Below are positions 1-8,827 of a stretch of 64,000 nucleotides of DNA, in pieces; within the stretch, counting starts at the first letter, position 1, and each line of letters begins with the position of its first letter. The translations under genes were made by a program, and so were the position numbers. The DNA lies in NCBI RefSeq assembly GCF_022758145.1, contig NZ_JAJVDH010000002.1:868001-932000 (forward strand), given 5' to 3'. The notes under the pieces were generated by a model. That model did no database searches, was not told the DNA's origin, and saw only the letters and a list, made by a program, of their open reading frames with translations. The stretch is from Pontibacter vulgaris. GTDB lineage: Bacteria > Bacteroidota > Bacteroidia > Cytophagales > Hymenobacteraceae.

Positions 1-72
1 GAGGCTTTTGCAGTTAGTTAGCAGGCTATACTTACATACTTGCTGTTCTTCCTCAAGTCTTATTTACCAATT

Positions 73-397
73 GTTTCATTTTATACTTTGGTTCGCTCCA
101 AGCCCGCGAGGGCTCGTTTTCCTGTTCAGCGCTGTGTTCCCTTCCTTTGCTCCTGCGTCGCAATGCCTTGCAGGCACCGGAATCTCACAAGGCGCCTCAC
201 AGGAAAACTGATAACTTCCTCATAGCAATTGCTCATTTATACTTTGAAACCGTAAGCTCCGAGATTTTTCAGCACTGTATTTCCGTAGGGACAGGTCGCG
301 ACCTGTCCGCGCAGGTCCATAACTATGAAACTATACTTTCAACAATATCGAGAACAGAACACTCCCCGCCTTGGACAAGAAGGGGTGCAGGGTGGGT
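73..397 (+). repeat. Degenerate copy A of a composite dispersed repeat
   Basis: This 5' non-coding stretch (1-466 holds no supportable gene) has the same order of blocks as the repeats at 8828-9130 and 35358-35670: a GTTTCATTTTATACTTTGGT-like edge, a GC-rich middle and a final CTCCCCGCCTTGGACAAG block near 363-382. The middle is strongly diverged and carries a different GC-rich insert, including a 20-bp palindrome at 289-308. Short open frames here look like chance translations of the repeat. It is probably an old copy of a non-autonomous element or repeat family. No transposase or clear terminal inverted repeat is visible. Confidence 0.6.
289..308. repeat. Perfect 20-bp palindrome in intergenic DNA
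   Basis: GGACAGGTCG followed directly by CGACCTGTCC gives a perfect inverted repeat with no loop. There is no T-tract, so it is not an ordinary terminator. It may be a REP-like unit inside the repeat-rich intergenic region or a binding site for a dimeric protein. Confidence 0.7.
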
Positions 398-466
398 TTA
401 TACTTCTGTCGAATTAGATTTCTTGTCAAGCTCAAAATAACAGGCAAAGGTTTCCTGATCTCCAGA

Positions 467-1930
467 TTACTTCTGAGCCAGTTCCAGCTTATTATTTTTT
501 TTAGAAACAGCCAGCAAGCCGGTAAAAGTCAGTAGGCCGTTCAGGAGCAGAACTTCAAAACCAAACTCATATCCAAAGAGCCATTCTTTTGAGTTAGAGC
601 TAATGATATAGGTAAGTACAGGTGCCAACACACAAATAACAGGAACAAACTTGTCGCGGATGTTGCGCTTGGTAAATAAGCCGAATGAATAAAGACCCAG
701 CAACGGGCCATAAGTATAACCTACCAATACAAATAAAGTCGTTATTAGGCTCTCGCTGTTTAACATCCGGAAAGCAAAAATTACCAGCACAAGCACTACC
801 GAAAAACCAGCATGCACAAAGTAACGAAGGCGCACCCGCTCGTGCTCGCTTCGCTCTTTAAAGTTTAGAAAATCAACGCAGAATGACGTGGTAAGCGCTG
901 CAAGAGCAGAATCGGCGGAGGCGTAAGTTATGGCAATAATACCAAGTATAAACGCAATAGCTGCAAAGTATGGGAAGTGATTAAGCGCCAGGAACGGATA
1001 CACATCATCAGCTTTGGCCGGCAGCGCAATGCCTTTCTGGCTGGCGTAAGTATAAAGCAGCGCTCCCAATGACAGGAAAAGAACGTTTACGATCAGCAAA
1101 ATAACACTGAACCAGAACATGTTCTTCTTTGCTTCGCCGATGTTCTTGCAGCTCAGGTTTTTCTGCATCATGTCCTGGTCCAGCCCGGTCATGGCAATGG
1201 TAATGAAAGCGCCGGAAAATACCTGTTTCAGAAAGTAATTTCCTGCCTTATAATCCCAGACAAATACCTGCGCATACTTGCTGGCTGTAACAGTATCAAC
1301 CATACCCTTGAACGATAGGTTAAGCTCATTTGAAATAAGAAAAATGGTGCTGATAACAGCCAGCATCATGGCCGCCGTCTGGAAAGTATCTGTCCAGATA
1401 ATGGTTTTCATACCACCCCTGAAAGTATAGATCCAAATCAGAAGTATGGTAATGATAACCGAAACAGAAAAAGGAATGCCCAGATCGTCAAAAACGGCTA
1501 ATTGCAGCACGCCCGCCACCAGAAACAGGCGAATAGCCGCGCTGAGCGTACGCGACAGAAGAAAGAAAGCAGCCCCTGTTTTATAAGACCAAAAACCCAG
1601 CCGTTGCTCCAGGTAAGTATAAATTGATACCAGGTTAAGCCGGTAGTAAAGCGGCATGAGCACCAGTGCAATTACCACATAACCCAGCAGGTAACCCAGC
1701 ACCAGTTGCAGGTATGAGAACTGCGCTTTCTCTACCATACCCGGTATCGACACAAATGTAATGCCCGACAAGGTTGTACCGATCATGCCGAAAGCTACCA
1801 CATACCACGGCGATTGCCGGTTAGCCAGGAAGAAAGTATCGGAATCGGTGTTTTTACTAGTAAAGTATGAAATGAGGATAAGTATACCGAAATAAGCTAT
1901 AATTAAGCTTAAGATAAAGGTAGCTGACAT
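467..1930 (-). CDS. Sodium:solute symporter family protein
   Basis: The 487-residue polytopic membrane protein has the length and hydrophobic profile of the sodium:solute symporter (SSS) family, with about 13 predicted membrane segments starting at residue 3. The N-terminal TM1-TM2 region (ANRQSPWYVVAFGMIGTTLS, then GITFVSIPG) matches the family's conserved ion-binding core. It probably uses the sodium gradient to import a small solute at the inner membrane. The substrate cannot be read from the sequence; sugars, sialic acid, proline and similar acids are all known for the family. It is monocistronic as far as seen, and a TATATTTG -7 box lies about 43 bp upstream. The coding strand carries six TATACTT motifs encoding either Tyr-Thr or Ile-Leu. 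Confidence 0.9.
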   Translation of the reverse strand: MSATFILSLIIAYFGILILISYFTSKNTDSDTFFLANRQSPWYVVAFGMIGTTLSGITFVSIPGMVEKAQFSYLQLVLGYLLGYVVIALVLMPLYYRLNLVSIYTYLEQRLGFWSYKTGAAFFLLSRTLSAAIRLFLVAGVLQLAVFDDLGIPFSVSVIITILLIWIYTFRGGMKTIIWTDTFQTAAMMLAVISTIFLISNELNLSFKGMVDTVTASKYAQVFVWDYKAGNYFLKQVFSGAFITIAMTGLDQDMMQKNLSCKNIGEAKKNMFWFSVILLIVNVLFLSLGALLYTYASQKGIALPAKADDVYPFLALNHFPYFAAIAFILGIIAITYASADSALAALTTSFCVDFLNFKERSEHERVRLRYFVHAGFSVVLVLVIFAFRMLNSESLITTLFVLVGYTYGPLLGLYSFGLFTKRNIRDKFVPVICVLAPVLTYIISSNSKEWLFGYEFGFEVLLLNGLLTFTGLLAVSKKNNKLELAQK

Positions 1931-1972
1931 AGTTTGCTATTGTTAAAAGCTGCCTCGTGCAGCAAGCAGTTG

Positions 1973-1980
1973 CAAATATA
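1973..1980 (-). promoter_or_regulatory. Putative Bacteroidota -7 box for the symporter gene
   Basis: On the minus strand the sequence reads TATATTTG, a full match to the TAnnTTTG -7 consensus of Bacteroidota, about 43 bp upstream of the symporter start. No convincing TTTG -33 element lies at the usual spacing, so this is a moderate call. Confidence 0.4.
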
Positions 1981-2008
1981 GCAAACTATAAAGCGTAAGA
2001 AGCGGCCT

Positions 2009-3025
2009 TTACAGCAGTTCTTTCAGCAGGAGCGGCTCCCCGATGGCAGGCAGTTGCAGGCCTTGCAGCAAACCAGCAGCTGCAATTTTCTGCAACAGGC
2101 GCACCGGCTCTCCCGCTGGCTCATCCGACAGGTCGAATGTGCCATAGTGCATAGGTATAAAGGTGCCGCCGCGCAGGATGTTAAAGGCCTTAACAGCTTC
2201 GTTGGGGTTCAGGTGGCTTTGCTGCATCAGGAACGATGGTTTATAAGCGCCAACCGGCATAATGCACACATCCACAGGACCGAACAAAGCTTCTATCTCT
2301 TCAAAATGACTATCGAGGGCGGTGTCGCCGGCAAAGTATAAAGTTTGGTTTTGGGTCTTGAGCAAAAAACTGCCCCAAAGCACTTTATTCATATCGTTCA
2401 GGCCACGGCGGTGCCAGTGCGATGCCGGTAAAAAGTATATCTCTACGTGATCAGGTGTCAGGTCAAAGCGTTGGTACCAGCCTGCTTCCTGGTAAGGCAG
2501 GTGCCGCTCAATGCTACGCAATAAGCTGCCTGCCTGCAAGGGCACCAGGCTTTTTATCTGTGGGTTGTGCTCGTATACTTTCTGGATAGATTTCTTGTCA
2601 AGATGATCGCGGTGTGCATGCGACAGCAATAAAAAATCAATGTTCTTTAATTTCTCAGGCGCGCAGGGCAGGCTTGTGCGCCGTTTCATCATCGGCAGAT
2701 CATAAAATATAGGATCTGTAAGAAAGGTAACGCCACCAAAGCGAATAAAGAAACTGGCATGGCCCAGCCATACGATCATATCCTCCTCAGCATGTATAAA
2801 ATCACAGTTGCTGATGGTAGCAGGCACATAGGTATCGAACTTTTTCTCGTCGCGTTGCGGGTTAGCAGAAAATTTCCAGCGCAGTACATTGCCAAGCTCA
2901 GGTTCGTAAAGCTTATTAACATTGAAAAAGCGCCCGTTCTGGGTTTTGTTTCCCCGGTAATCAGGCTTTATAACAGGGAGCTTGTCGTTTTTGATGTGCC
3001 GTATGTGGTTCTTTTTCTGCTGCAA
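2009..3025 (-). CDS. MBL-fold metallo-hydrolase (NAPE-PLD/UlaG-like)
   Basis: The protein is 338 residues long. Metal-binding motifs appear in the expected order: SHAHRDHLD (HxHxDH), SHWHRRG, FAGDTA and a C-terminal HYGTF. These are the ligands of a binuclear metallo-beta-lactamase-fold hydrolase. The leader NKLYEPELGNVLRWKF and the motif order resemble the bacterial N-acyl-phosphatidylethanolamine phospholipase D-like/UlaG group more than beta-lactamases or glyoxalases. It has no signal peptide, so it is probably cytoplasmic. The substrate is unknown; a phosphodiester or lactone is likely for the family. It stands alone, 78 bp upstream of the symporter gene on the same strand. Confidence 0.85.
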   Translation of the reverse strand: MQQKKNHIRHIKNDKLPVIKPDYRGNKTQNGRFFNVNKLYEPELGNVLRWKFSANPQRDEKKFDTYVPATISNCDFIHAEEDMIVWLGHASFFIRFGGVTFLTDPIFYDLPMMKRRTSLPCAPEKLKNIDFLLLSHAHRDHLDKKSIQKVYEHNPQIKSLVPLQAGSLLRSIERHLPYQEAGWYQRFDLTPDHVEIYFLPASHWHRRGLNDMNKVLWGSFLLKTQNQTLYFAGDTALDSHFEEIEALFGPVDVCIMPVGAYKPSFLMQQSHLNPNEAVKAFNILRGGTFIPMHYGTFDLSDEPAGEPVRLLQKIAAAGLLQGLQLPAIGEPLLLKELL

Positions 3026-3121
3026 AATAATCTGCCTTTGTTTCAGGAAATATAACTGTAAACGGTAAACAGGAAAGAAGAGGTACAGTTACAGGTATTA
3101 AAAGTTGCTGTTTTTACAAAG

Positions 3122-3151
3122 AAAAACGCCTTCTAGGTATAAGAAGGCGTT
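3122..3151 (-). terminator. Rho-independent terminator after the small OMP gene
   Basis: A 10-bp stem (AACGCCTTCT pairing with AGAAGGCGTT) with a 7-nt loop is followed on the minus strand by a run of five T. It lies just past the stop codon at 3174. Confidence 0.8.
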
Positions 3152-3173
3152 CCTGAAATTGTATTGATTCGGA

Positions 3174-3863
3174 TTAGTAACCAAATGGATTGCTCTGATA
3201 ACTGCCATAACCGGGGCCATAAATCGAGTTGTAATACGGCAAAGCACCATCAGTATAGCGCAAACCACCAGTTACGGTAAAATGCTCGGTTATTTTGTAG
3301 GTAGCTTTAAAATCGGCACCATACCTGCCCGGGCTGTAGAAGTTATTGTACAAGTTGTTTTGACCTGCTGTGTTCGAAAAATCTTTCCAGATGTTGCCGC
3401 TTAGTATGAGGCGGTTGTTTACCAGGTAATCGCCGCCTGCACTTACGATGTAATGGCCGGTGCTGCCGGTACGGCGCAACATGGTGCCGCCTTCGGGGTT
3501 GGCTACAGTTTCGTTATGGGGCAGCACATTCAGGTAAGTAAAACTGGCGTGTGCCCTGAAACGGTTGGTAACATTATAGCGAACCGATGGCTCTACATAT
3601 GTGGCGCCGCCAAACTGACTGTTAAAGCTGGCGCCTGCCGATAAGTTATAGTTTAACCTGGGGCCTGCGAAAGATGGCTTTACAGCAGCCGGAACCGTTG
3701 TGGCTGCTGCGGGCGCTGAAGCTGACGTAGCTGTTGCTGCAGGCACCGCATCCAATGCAGGTTTTACGCCCGACTGCGCCATTGCCTGGCCCGCTGTAAG
3801 CAGGCTGCCCGCAAGTATGGTTAGTAGTATTTTTTTCACTGATCTGGGTTCAGGTTTACTCAA
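3174..3863 (-). CDS. Hypothetical secreted protein, small outer-membrane beta-barrel type
   Basis: The 229-residue protein starts with a signal peptide ending AGQAMAQ. A low-complexity Ala/Thr/Pro/Ser linker follows (about residues 30-62), then a C-terminal part of short alternating amphipathic strands rich in Tyr, Asn and Gly (YNLSAGASF, RYNVTNRFRAHASF, RLILSGNIWKD, FTVTGGLRYTD). That pattern fits a small outer-membrane beta barrel or a surface beta domain. I do not recognise a named family. It has its own terminator and is flanked by unrelated genes, so context gives no function. Confidence 0.7.
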   Translation of the reverse strand: MSKPEPRSVKKILLTILAGSLLTAGQAMAQSGVKPALDAVPAATATSASAPAAATTVPAAVKPSFAGPRLNYNLSAGASFNSQFGGATYVEPSVRYNVTNRFRAHASFTYLNVLPHNETVANPEGGTMLRRTGSTGHYIVSAGGDYLVNNRLILSGNIWKDFSNTAGQNNLYNNFYSPGRYGADFKATYKITEHFTVTGGLRYTDGALPYYNSIYGPGYGSYQSNPFGY

Positions 3864-3945
3864 AGTTACTGTTTAAGTGCCTAAAAAGCAATGGTTATAC
3901 TTTGCTTCGTGGTTATAACATCAACGCCTTCAGGCTGCTTTTGTT

Positions 3946-5778
3946 TTAACCTGCTTTTGAGTTAAGCCACGCTTTTCTGAACTGCTCCATCTCTGGTGTC
4001 AGCGTTTTTCCTATACTTTCAAACGGTACAAGCTCCAGGGTTGGTACTTCATCTAAAGTAAGGTTAACAGTACGGGGCTGGCCGAGGCGCTCAAAAGTAA
4101 CCGGAATGCTGTCGCCGGGTTTGTGTTTGCCCAGTATCTTTTTCAGTTCTTTCTCGCTTCTTACTTTTTTGCCGTCCAGTGTAAGTATAACATCGTTCCT
4201 GTCTAAACCGGCCTTGTAGGCGGCTGAGTTAATAAACGTACCGGTCGTAATTTTAGCGCCTGTTTTGCTATACTCATAGCCCATCATACCCAAGGTTGCC
4301 TGGCCAGAATTGGCCTTGCGTAATTGCAAACCTGCCTGGGCCAGCAGCGGCTCAAAATCTGGCAACTGGCTGCCGTTAATGCTGTTTTTGAAAAAGTCTG
4401 CTGCCCATATTTTATCTCCGGATACTTCGGCCAGGGTTTGCTCTAAATCGGTTAAAGTATAAGGTTTTTCAGGTTTGCCATATTTGCTCCAGAGCGCCTT
4501 CATAAAATCATCCAGCGTTTTGTTATTCTTCTGGCGGAGCGTCATGTCCAGGGCGAGGCCGGTCATGCTACCGTAGGTATAGTATGAGATAAAGGTATTG
4601 TGGCGGTTTACAGGATCTACGGAGCGGGCGGCATCTACAAAAGGAGCCTGTTTGCTCATCTCTACCAGACTATGGTATTGGCGGCCCGGGGAAAGGAGCA
4701 CATAATTTAAATCGCCGGCAAGGCCGGATGCATACTTCTTTAAATCAAAAATGCCTGTTCTGGCCATGGTCAGGTCGCCGTAGTAGCTGGTGAAACCTTC
4801 TGCCAGCCACAAAGCCTCGCTCATATTCGCTTCCTGAAAATTAAAGGGCTCCAGGCTCTTCGGGCGGATGCGCTCCACGTTCCAGGAATGGAAAAGCTCA
4901 TGCGATACGGTATTAAGCTGCCCGTTCATGGCTTTTGCCAAAGGCGCAGAGCTGGTAAGCATAGTAGAGTTGCGGTGTTCCATGCCATCGCCTGACGCCT
5001 GTGGCATGTAGCAGCCAATAAATGTATAACGGCCAAAGTCATAATCAGGTAGTTCGCCAAAAATGGCACGTTGTTCGGCTACAATTTTTCTGGCTTTATC
5101 GGCATAGGCATTAAACTGCTCTTTCGTGCCCTGGTGGTGGAGGGTAACCTGCACGGTTTTGGTTTTGCCGTTTTCATTAACTGTCCATTCGGCCATGTCA
5201 AAATTGCTAAGCTCGGTAGGGCTGTCCATCAGGTACTGGAAGTTAGGTGCCGAGTAGGTATTGCCTTTCTCGGGTTTCAGCTGGGTGGCTACTTTCCAGT
5301 TGCGGCCTTCGGGCAGGTTAAATGTAACAGCAGCCGGAGCCTTCTCAAATTCTTTGGCGTACAGCAAGGTGGCAGGCAGGTTAAGGTGCGCATGCGTTTC
5401 GTCTATACCGGCATAGGTGCCGTCGGCGTGGTCTGCAAACAAAGTATAAGTTACGGTGGCGCTGCCGTTGTGGCCTGTTACATCCCACTGGTTTGTATTT
5501 GCCCGGTTTACCGGCAATGGTTTGCCCTGAGCATTAGTGGCGTGTACGCTGTATATATTCTTGGCAAACTCATGCAAGGCATAGCGGCCCGGCGAGCTTC
5601 GGCTCATCAATACTTTCAGGGTATCGTTTTTAATGCCGGAAAAAGTAACACTGATCTCGGCTTCGTGGTGAACCGCATTGGGGAAAGACAGGCTATAAGT
5701 TACTTTTTGCTGCGCTGACAGTGGCTGCGAAGCCAATAACAAGGCAAAGCCAAGAAGGCCGTATATTTTATTTTTCAT
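3946..5778 (-). CDS. M61 family peptidase (glycyl aminopeptidase-like) with PDZ domain
   Basis: This 610-residue exported protein has a signal peptide ending PLSAQQ. It has the M61 layout: an N-terminal beta domain, a gluzincin catalytic domain with HELFHSWNVERIRPKSLEPF at about 293-312 (zinc ligands H293 and H297), the third ligand Glu about residue 328 in WLAEGFTSYYGDL, and a C-terminal PDZ domain at about 500-580 (AAYKAGLDRNDVILTLDGKK). M61 enzymes cleave N-terminal residues, often Gly or Ala, from peptides. Its location is probably periplasmic. The length is normal for the family and all catalytic residues are present. Confidence 0.93.
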   Translation of the reverse strand: MKNKIYGLLGFALLLASQPLSAQQKVTYSLSFPNAVHHEAEISVTFSGIKNDTLKVLMSRSSPGRYALHEFAKNIYSVHATNAQGKPLPVNRANTNQWDVTGHNGSATVTYTLFADHADGTYAGIDETHAHLNLPATLLYAKEFEKAPAAVTFNLPEGRNWKVATQLKPEKGNTYSAPNFQYLMDSPTELSNFDMAEWTVNENGKTKTVQVTLHHQGTKEQFNAYADKARKIVAEQRAIFGELPDYDFGRYTFIGCYMPQASGDGMEHRNSTMLTSSAPLAKAMNGQLNTVSHELFHSWNVERIRPKSLEPFNFQEANMSEALWLAEGFTSYYGDLTMARTGIFDLKKYASGLAGDLNYVLLSPGRQYHSLVEMSKQAPFVDAARSVDPVNRHNTFISYYTYGSMTGLALDMTLRQKNNKTLDDFMKALWSKYGKPEKPYTLTDLEQTLAEVSGDKIWAADFFKNSINGSQLPDFEPLLAQAGLQLRKANSGQATLGMMGYEYSKTGAKITTGTFINSAAYKAGLDRNDVILTLDGKKVRSEKELKKILGKHKPGDSIPVTFERLGQPRTVNLTLDEVPTLELVPFESIGKTLTPEMEQFRKAWLNSKAG

Positions 5779-5830
5779 AGTCTGATAGGTGTTAAAACTT
5801 AAATATAGCTTTTTTACTGAGTTTGCACAA

Positions 5831-6484
5831 CTAAGCTTGCCTGCGGTATACTTTGGATTTAATCATGTTGTGGAAAAATGATTCTGAAGCAACTTGCTGT
5901 AGGTTAAGCTCTTCGAAATGTTTCTGATAATCCGGGAGCTTGTTTGCTTTTACTCCGCTTACAGTTCCGAAGAACAAATACATACTTTTTACCAGCAATT
6001 GTTGCCAGAACGGCGGCGTAGGTTGCAGCCAGAAATCAGTAAAGAGCCACAAGCCGTTGGCAGATAAGGCTGTGTTAAGCCTGAGCATAAGTTGGTACAG
6101 GCGCTGCGGCGGGAAAAGATCGAGGAGGAAAGGCGTGAGAATGACGTCAAACACATCTGCCGGGCGTAATTCAGCTTCCGTTCCCAGCCTGAATTCTACT
6201 ATAGTATCAGGTTTTATACCTGCATGCTGATAGCGTTGCTGCGCCAGCCGGAGCATGTTGGGAGAAGCCTCTAAGTATAAAATATAACTGGCTTGGCTAT
6301 ACTTCAGAACCTGTTCCAGCACCCAGCCGCTGCCGCCGCCAATAATAAGCACCCGGGCGTGTTGCGGAATAAACTGAAGCAGGAAGTGTTGCGCCTGTTG
6401 TTGCGCATTGCCAAAAACAAGCTTTGCCAGCCTGTCGTAAAACGGGGCTACTTTATCAAAACCGCTGTCGGGGAGGTGGGGCAA
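5831..6484 (-). CDS. Class I SAM-dependent methyltransferase
   Basis: This 217-residue cytoplasmic protein has the Rossmann methyltransferase motif I as VLIIGGGSGWVLEQVL (about residues 45-60), an acidic residue after strand 2 (YLEASPNMLRLAQQRY) and a motif IV region (VFDVILTPFLLDLFPP). The C-terminal part contains WLFTDFWLQ. This resembles UbiE/small-molecule methyltransferases, but the substrate cannot be assigned. The gene sits between the M61 peptidase and pncC genes on the same strand, with short gaps. Confidence 0.82.
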   Translation of the reverse strand: MPHLPDSGFDKVAPFYDRLAKLVFGNAQQQAQHFLLQFIPQHARVLIIGGGSGWVLEQVLKYSQASYILYLEASPNMLRLAQQRYQHAGIKPDTIVEFRLGTEAELRPADVFDVILTPFLLDLFPPQRLYQLMLRLNTALSANGLWLFTDFWLQPTPPFWQQLLVKSMYLFFGTVSGVKANKLPDYQKHFEELNLQQVASESFFHNMIKSKVYRRQA

Positions 6485-6540
6485 GTATAAAACGGGCTAC
6501 GTTAGAAAGTATAAGCTCGGGCAAAAGTATAAACTATGGC

Positions 6541-7032
6541 TTAACGGTCGTAATGCTCTTCCAGAATTCCTTTCAGCTTTTCGAAAATATAATCTGTCAG
6601 TTCTTTGCGGATGGCGAGGCTGTTGCCTTTAAAAACTTCCCTGAACTCCTCGGCTTTACCATCATATAAAACAGACACGAACATGGTGCCTACCGGCTTT
6701 TCGCTGCTCTCGGAGGCACCTTCGCCAGCCAGCCCCGTGGTGGCAATGCTGATGTCGGCGTTCAGTGCTTTTTTCAGGCCCATTACCATTTCGTTTGTTA
6801 CCTGCTGCGATTCGGCTGTGTATAAATCCAGGGTTTCCTGCTTCACACCGAGCAGTTTCTTTTTTGCTTCCGGCTGGTACACCACCAAACTTCCTTTCAG
6901 CACATCGCTGCTGCCTTTGCCTTTCACAAATTCCGAAGCCAGCATACCGGCTGTGCAACTTTCGGCAAAAGCCAGGGTAAGTCCTTTGTCTTTTAGTTTT
7001 ATAATGATTTCTGTCAGTTCGTTCTGCGTCAT
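6541..7032 (-). CDS. pncC: CinA C-terminal domain protein, nicotinamide-nucleotide amidase
   Basis: The 163-residue protein is a stand-alone CinA C-terminal domain. It shows the family signatures FAESCTAGMLASEF near the N-terminus and ATTGLAGEGASE in the middle. The family hydrolyses NMN to nicotinate mononucleotide and ammonia, which recycles pyridine nucleotides. It lacks the N-terminal MoaB-like domain of full-length CinA. The gene is 50 bp downstream of thpR on the same strand, and the two may be co-transcribed. Confidence 0.88.
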   Translation of the reverse strand: MTQNELTEIIIKLKDKGLTLAFAESCTAGMLASEFVKGKGSSDVLKGSLVVYQPEAKKKLLGVKQETLDLYTAESQQVTNEMVMGLKKALNADISIATTGLAGEGASESSEKPVGTMFVSVLYDGKAEEFREVFKGNSLAIRKELTDYIFEKLKGILEEHYDR

Positions 7033-7082
7033 GGCAAGTATAAGCGAAGTTAATGGAGTGCTTATCTTACTGCTTTAGGCCC

Positions 7083-7637
7083 TTATTGGTTTTGAGATAA
7101 GGAGTATGTTTCCAGCACTGAATACCGTGGGTGAGGCGAAGTGATTTCAGATTGCCACAATCCGATGGTATCTACAGCAAGCGAAACAGGCGTATCCGGT
7201 GCAATGTTGGGCAAACCTTTCGGGGCAGGCTTATCTTTCCGGAAACGGGCCAGCGTAATATGCGCAATAGCTTTTTGCCTGGCAGGCGGCTGCGGTGCCA
7301 ATGCATTTGTCAGGTCGCGGCTCAGGTTCTCGAAGGGTGTGCTTTGTGCAAAACGTGCCCAGATTAGTCGCGGCGATTTAGGCTTTGGGCCCGGCTCGGT
7401 TTGTTCCAGCTCCAGTGTAAAAGGGGCATGATTTTGCGCTACCTGCTGTATACTTTGTTTAATGCGGGGCAATTCTGATGGCGGCACGTTGCCGATAAAG
7501 TATAAAGTGAGGTGTAAATTTTCTTCGGGCAACACCCGTATAACAGGATCAGTAAAATGGCCCACTGCTTCGCTAAGATGCTTTTTTAACGCTGGGGGCA
7601 AAGCGGCTGCAACAAATAAACGTATGGTGTTTGTCAT
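7083..7637 (-). CDS. thpR: RNA 2',3'-cyclic phosphodiesterase (2H family)
   Basis: This 184-residue protein of the 2H phosphoesterase superfamily has both HxT motifs: HLTLYFIG at about residues 42-49 and HITLARFR at about 126-133. The N-terminal IRLFVAAALPPALK is the typical opening of ThpR/LigT. The enzyme opens 2',3'-cyclic phosphates at RNA ends. Length and motif spacing are normal. Confidence 0.92.
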   Translation of the reverse strand: MTNTIRLFVAAALPPALKKHLSEAVGHFTDPVIRVLPEENLHLTLYFIGNVPPSELPRIKQSIQQVAQNHAPFTLELEQTEPGPKPKSPRLIWARFAQSTPFENLSRDLTNALAPQPPARQKAIAHITLARFRKDKPAPKGLPNIAPDTPVSLAVDTIGLWQSEITSPHPRYSVLETYSLSQNQ

Positions 7638-7737
7638 AGAACAGGTACAAGTATAAAAGCGCCTTCTCTTGTCAAAATACGTAAGTGAGAGGCAGTTGTA
7701 GCATTTACTGTTTAAAGCAATAAATACAAATGACCCT

Positions 7738-8460
7738 ATGATCCGGAATATCTATAAAAAAATAGTGGCAGAAACGGCCTTATTTACAGTAGAGTTGGTG
7801 TTGGTGCTCCTGCTGTTTGTTGTATGTATAATCGGGTTTTTATACTTAGGAAACGAGATTTCGGATGGTAATAACCTGGGCATCGACGAGAAGGCTTTTG
7901 CGTTTGCCGGAGACTTGCGGAGTCCGGAAATAAATAGTTTTATCCAGTTTATCACCTTCTTTGCCTCGCGCCATTTTCTTACCCCTGCGGCATTGTTGCT
8001 ATGTGCTTACTTTCTTTTTATCCGCAAGCACCGCTGGTATACTTTAAAAGTGCCGGTTGTGGCGCTGGGCAGTATTTTACTTAACCTGGTTATGAAATTT
8101 TTCTTCGACAGGCAACGGCCGCTGTCGCCACTGGTTGAAGCATCGGGCCTTAGTTTCCCGAGCGGGCACTCTATGGTGGCCGCTTCTTTTTATGGTTTGC
8201 TTATTTACCTGGTCTGGCAAAATGTAGAGCGGCCTGCTTTGCGTTATACTTTGGTAGCCCTGATCGCAGTTTTTATTTTTTTTATCGGCTTTAGCCGGAT
8301 TTACCTGCGGGTGCATTATGCGACAGATGTGCTGGCTGGTTTTGCTGCTGGTTTTCTGTGGGTTATAATCGGGATATCGTTGTTGCGGCGTATAGAGCGT
8401 TATACCCGTAAAGAAATTGCCCCGGTAGTAGAGGATGAAATCCTCACTGGAAACGAATAA
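7738..8460 (+). CDS. PAP2 family phosphatase (membrane)
   Basis: The 240-residue protein has about six membrane segments and the three PAP2/acid-phosphatase motifs: KFFFDRQRP (KxxxxxxRP), FPSGHS (PSGH), and SRIYLRVHYATDVLAG (SRxxxxxHxxxD). It should dephosphorylate a membrane phospholipid or polyprenyl pyrophosphate with its active site on the periplasmic side. It is a clear paralogue of the gene at 12428-13135, sharing the N-terminal ELV..., the FASxxxL segment and all motifs. It could be an undecaprenyl-pyrophosphate phosphatase or an LpxE-like lipid A phosphatase; sequence alone does not decide. Confidence 0.9.
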   Translation: MIRNIYKKIVAETALFTVELVLVLLLFVVCIIGFLYLGNEISDGNNLGIDEKAFAFAGDLRSPEINSFIQFITFFASRHFLTPAALLLCAYFLFIRKHRWYTLKVPVVALGSILLNLVMKFFFDRQRPLSPLVEASGLSFPSGHSMVAASFYGLLIYLVWQNVERPALRYTLVALIAVFIFFIGFSRIYLRVHYATDVLAGFAAGFLWVIIGISLLRRIERYTRKEIAPVVEDEILTGNE

Positions 8461-8474
8461 TTTTACAGGCTGCT

Positions 8475-8505
8475 ATTGCAGATAAAAAAATCTGTTATAC
8501 CTTTG
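8475..8505 (+). promoter_or_regulatory. Bacteroidota promoter for tRNA-Leu
   Basis: An ATTG -33 element (8475-8478), a 19-bp spacer and TACCTTTG (8498-8505, exact TAnnTTTG) form a good Bacteroidota sigma-70-type promoter. Transcription would start near 8512, about 50 nt before the mature tRNA. Confidence 0.65.
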
Positions 8506-8564
8506 CAATCCCAATCTACAAGGGTTAAAGGGTTTTGGGACAGTACATTTGATTTAGTGCCAAT

Positions 8565-8646
8565 GCGCACGTGGCGAAATTGGTAGACGTGCAGGTCTCA
8601 GAAGCCTGTGCCTTCGGGTGTGGGAGTTCGAGTCTCCCCGTGCGCA
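8565..8646 (+). tRNA. tRNA-Leu (anticodon CAG)
   Basis: The 82-nt sequence folds into a class II tRNA. The acceptor GCGCACG pairs with CGTGCGC (8639-8645), and the discriminator is A8646. The D-arm GGCGAAATTGGTAGAC is typical of leucine tRNAs. The anticodon stem CAGGT/GCCTG encloses loop CTCAGAA with CAG at 8599-8601, followed by a long variable arm and a T-arm GGGAG-TTCGAGT-CTCCC. CCA is not encoded: the next bases are CAC. Confidence 0.95.
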
Positions 8647-8660
8647 CACTAAGAATGTTA

Positions 8661-8690
8661 AAGGCCAGCTGCAAAGCTGGCCTTTTTGTT
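8661..8690 (+). terminator. Terminator after tRNA-Leu
   Basis: AAGGCCAGCT pairs with AGCTGGCCTT across a GCAA tetraloop and a T-rich tract follows, 15 nt past the tRNA. A TATACTT motif lies just downstream. Confidence 0.85.
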
Positions 8691-8827
8691 TTTATACTTT
8701 TGCCCTTCAAAATGTTATCCTGAGGCTATGGTGGTCTGGTAAAGTTTCATAGTTGAAGCTTTTGTAATTAGGTTAGTACGCTATCCTTTCAAATGTCCTT
8801 CCATCCTGAGAGCTTAACTTGCCTATC

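Noticed and set aside
8-440. Short overlapping open frames in the first 450 bp
   Set aside because: They lie in repeat DNA, overlap each other in several frames and have no recognisable domain or consistent codon use.
5071-5718. 215-residue plus-strand frame inside the M61 gene
   Set aside because: Antisense to a confidently assigned peptidase, with no independent motif.
8525-8710. Minus-strand 61-residue open frame
   Set aside because: It runs through the tRNA-Leu on the opposite strand and is a tRNA shadow.
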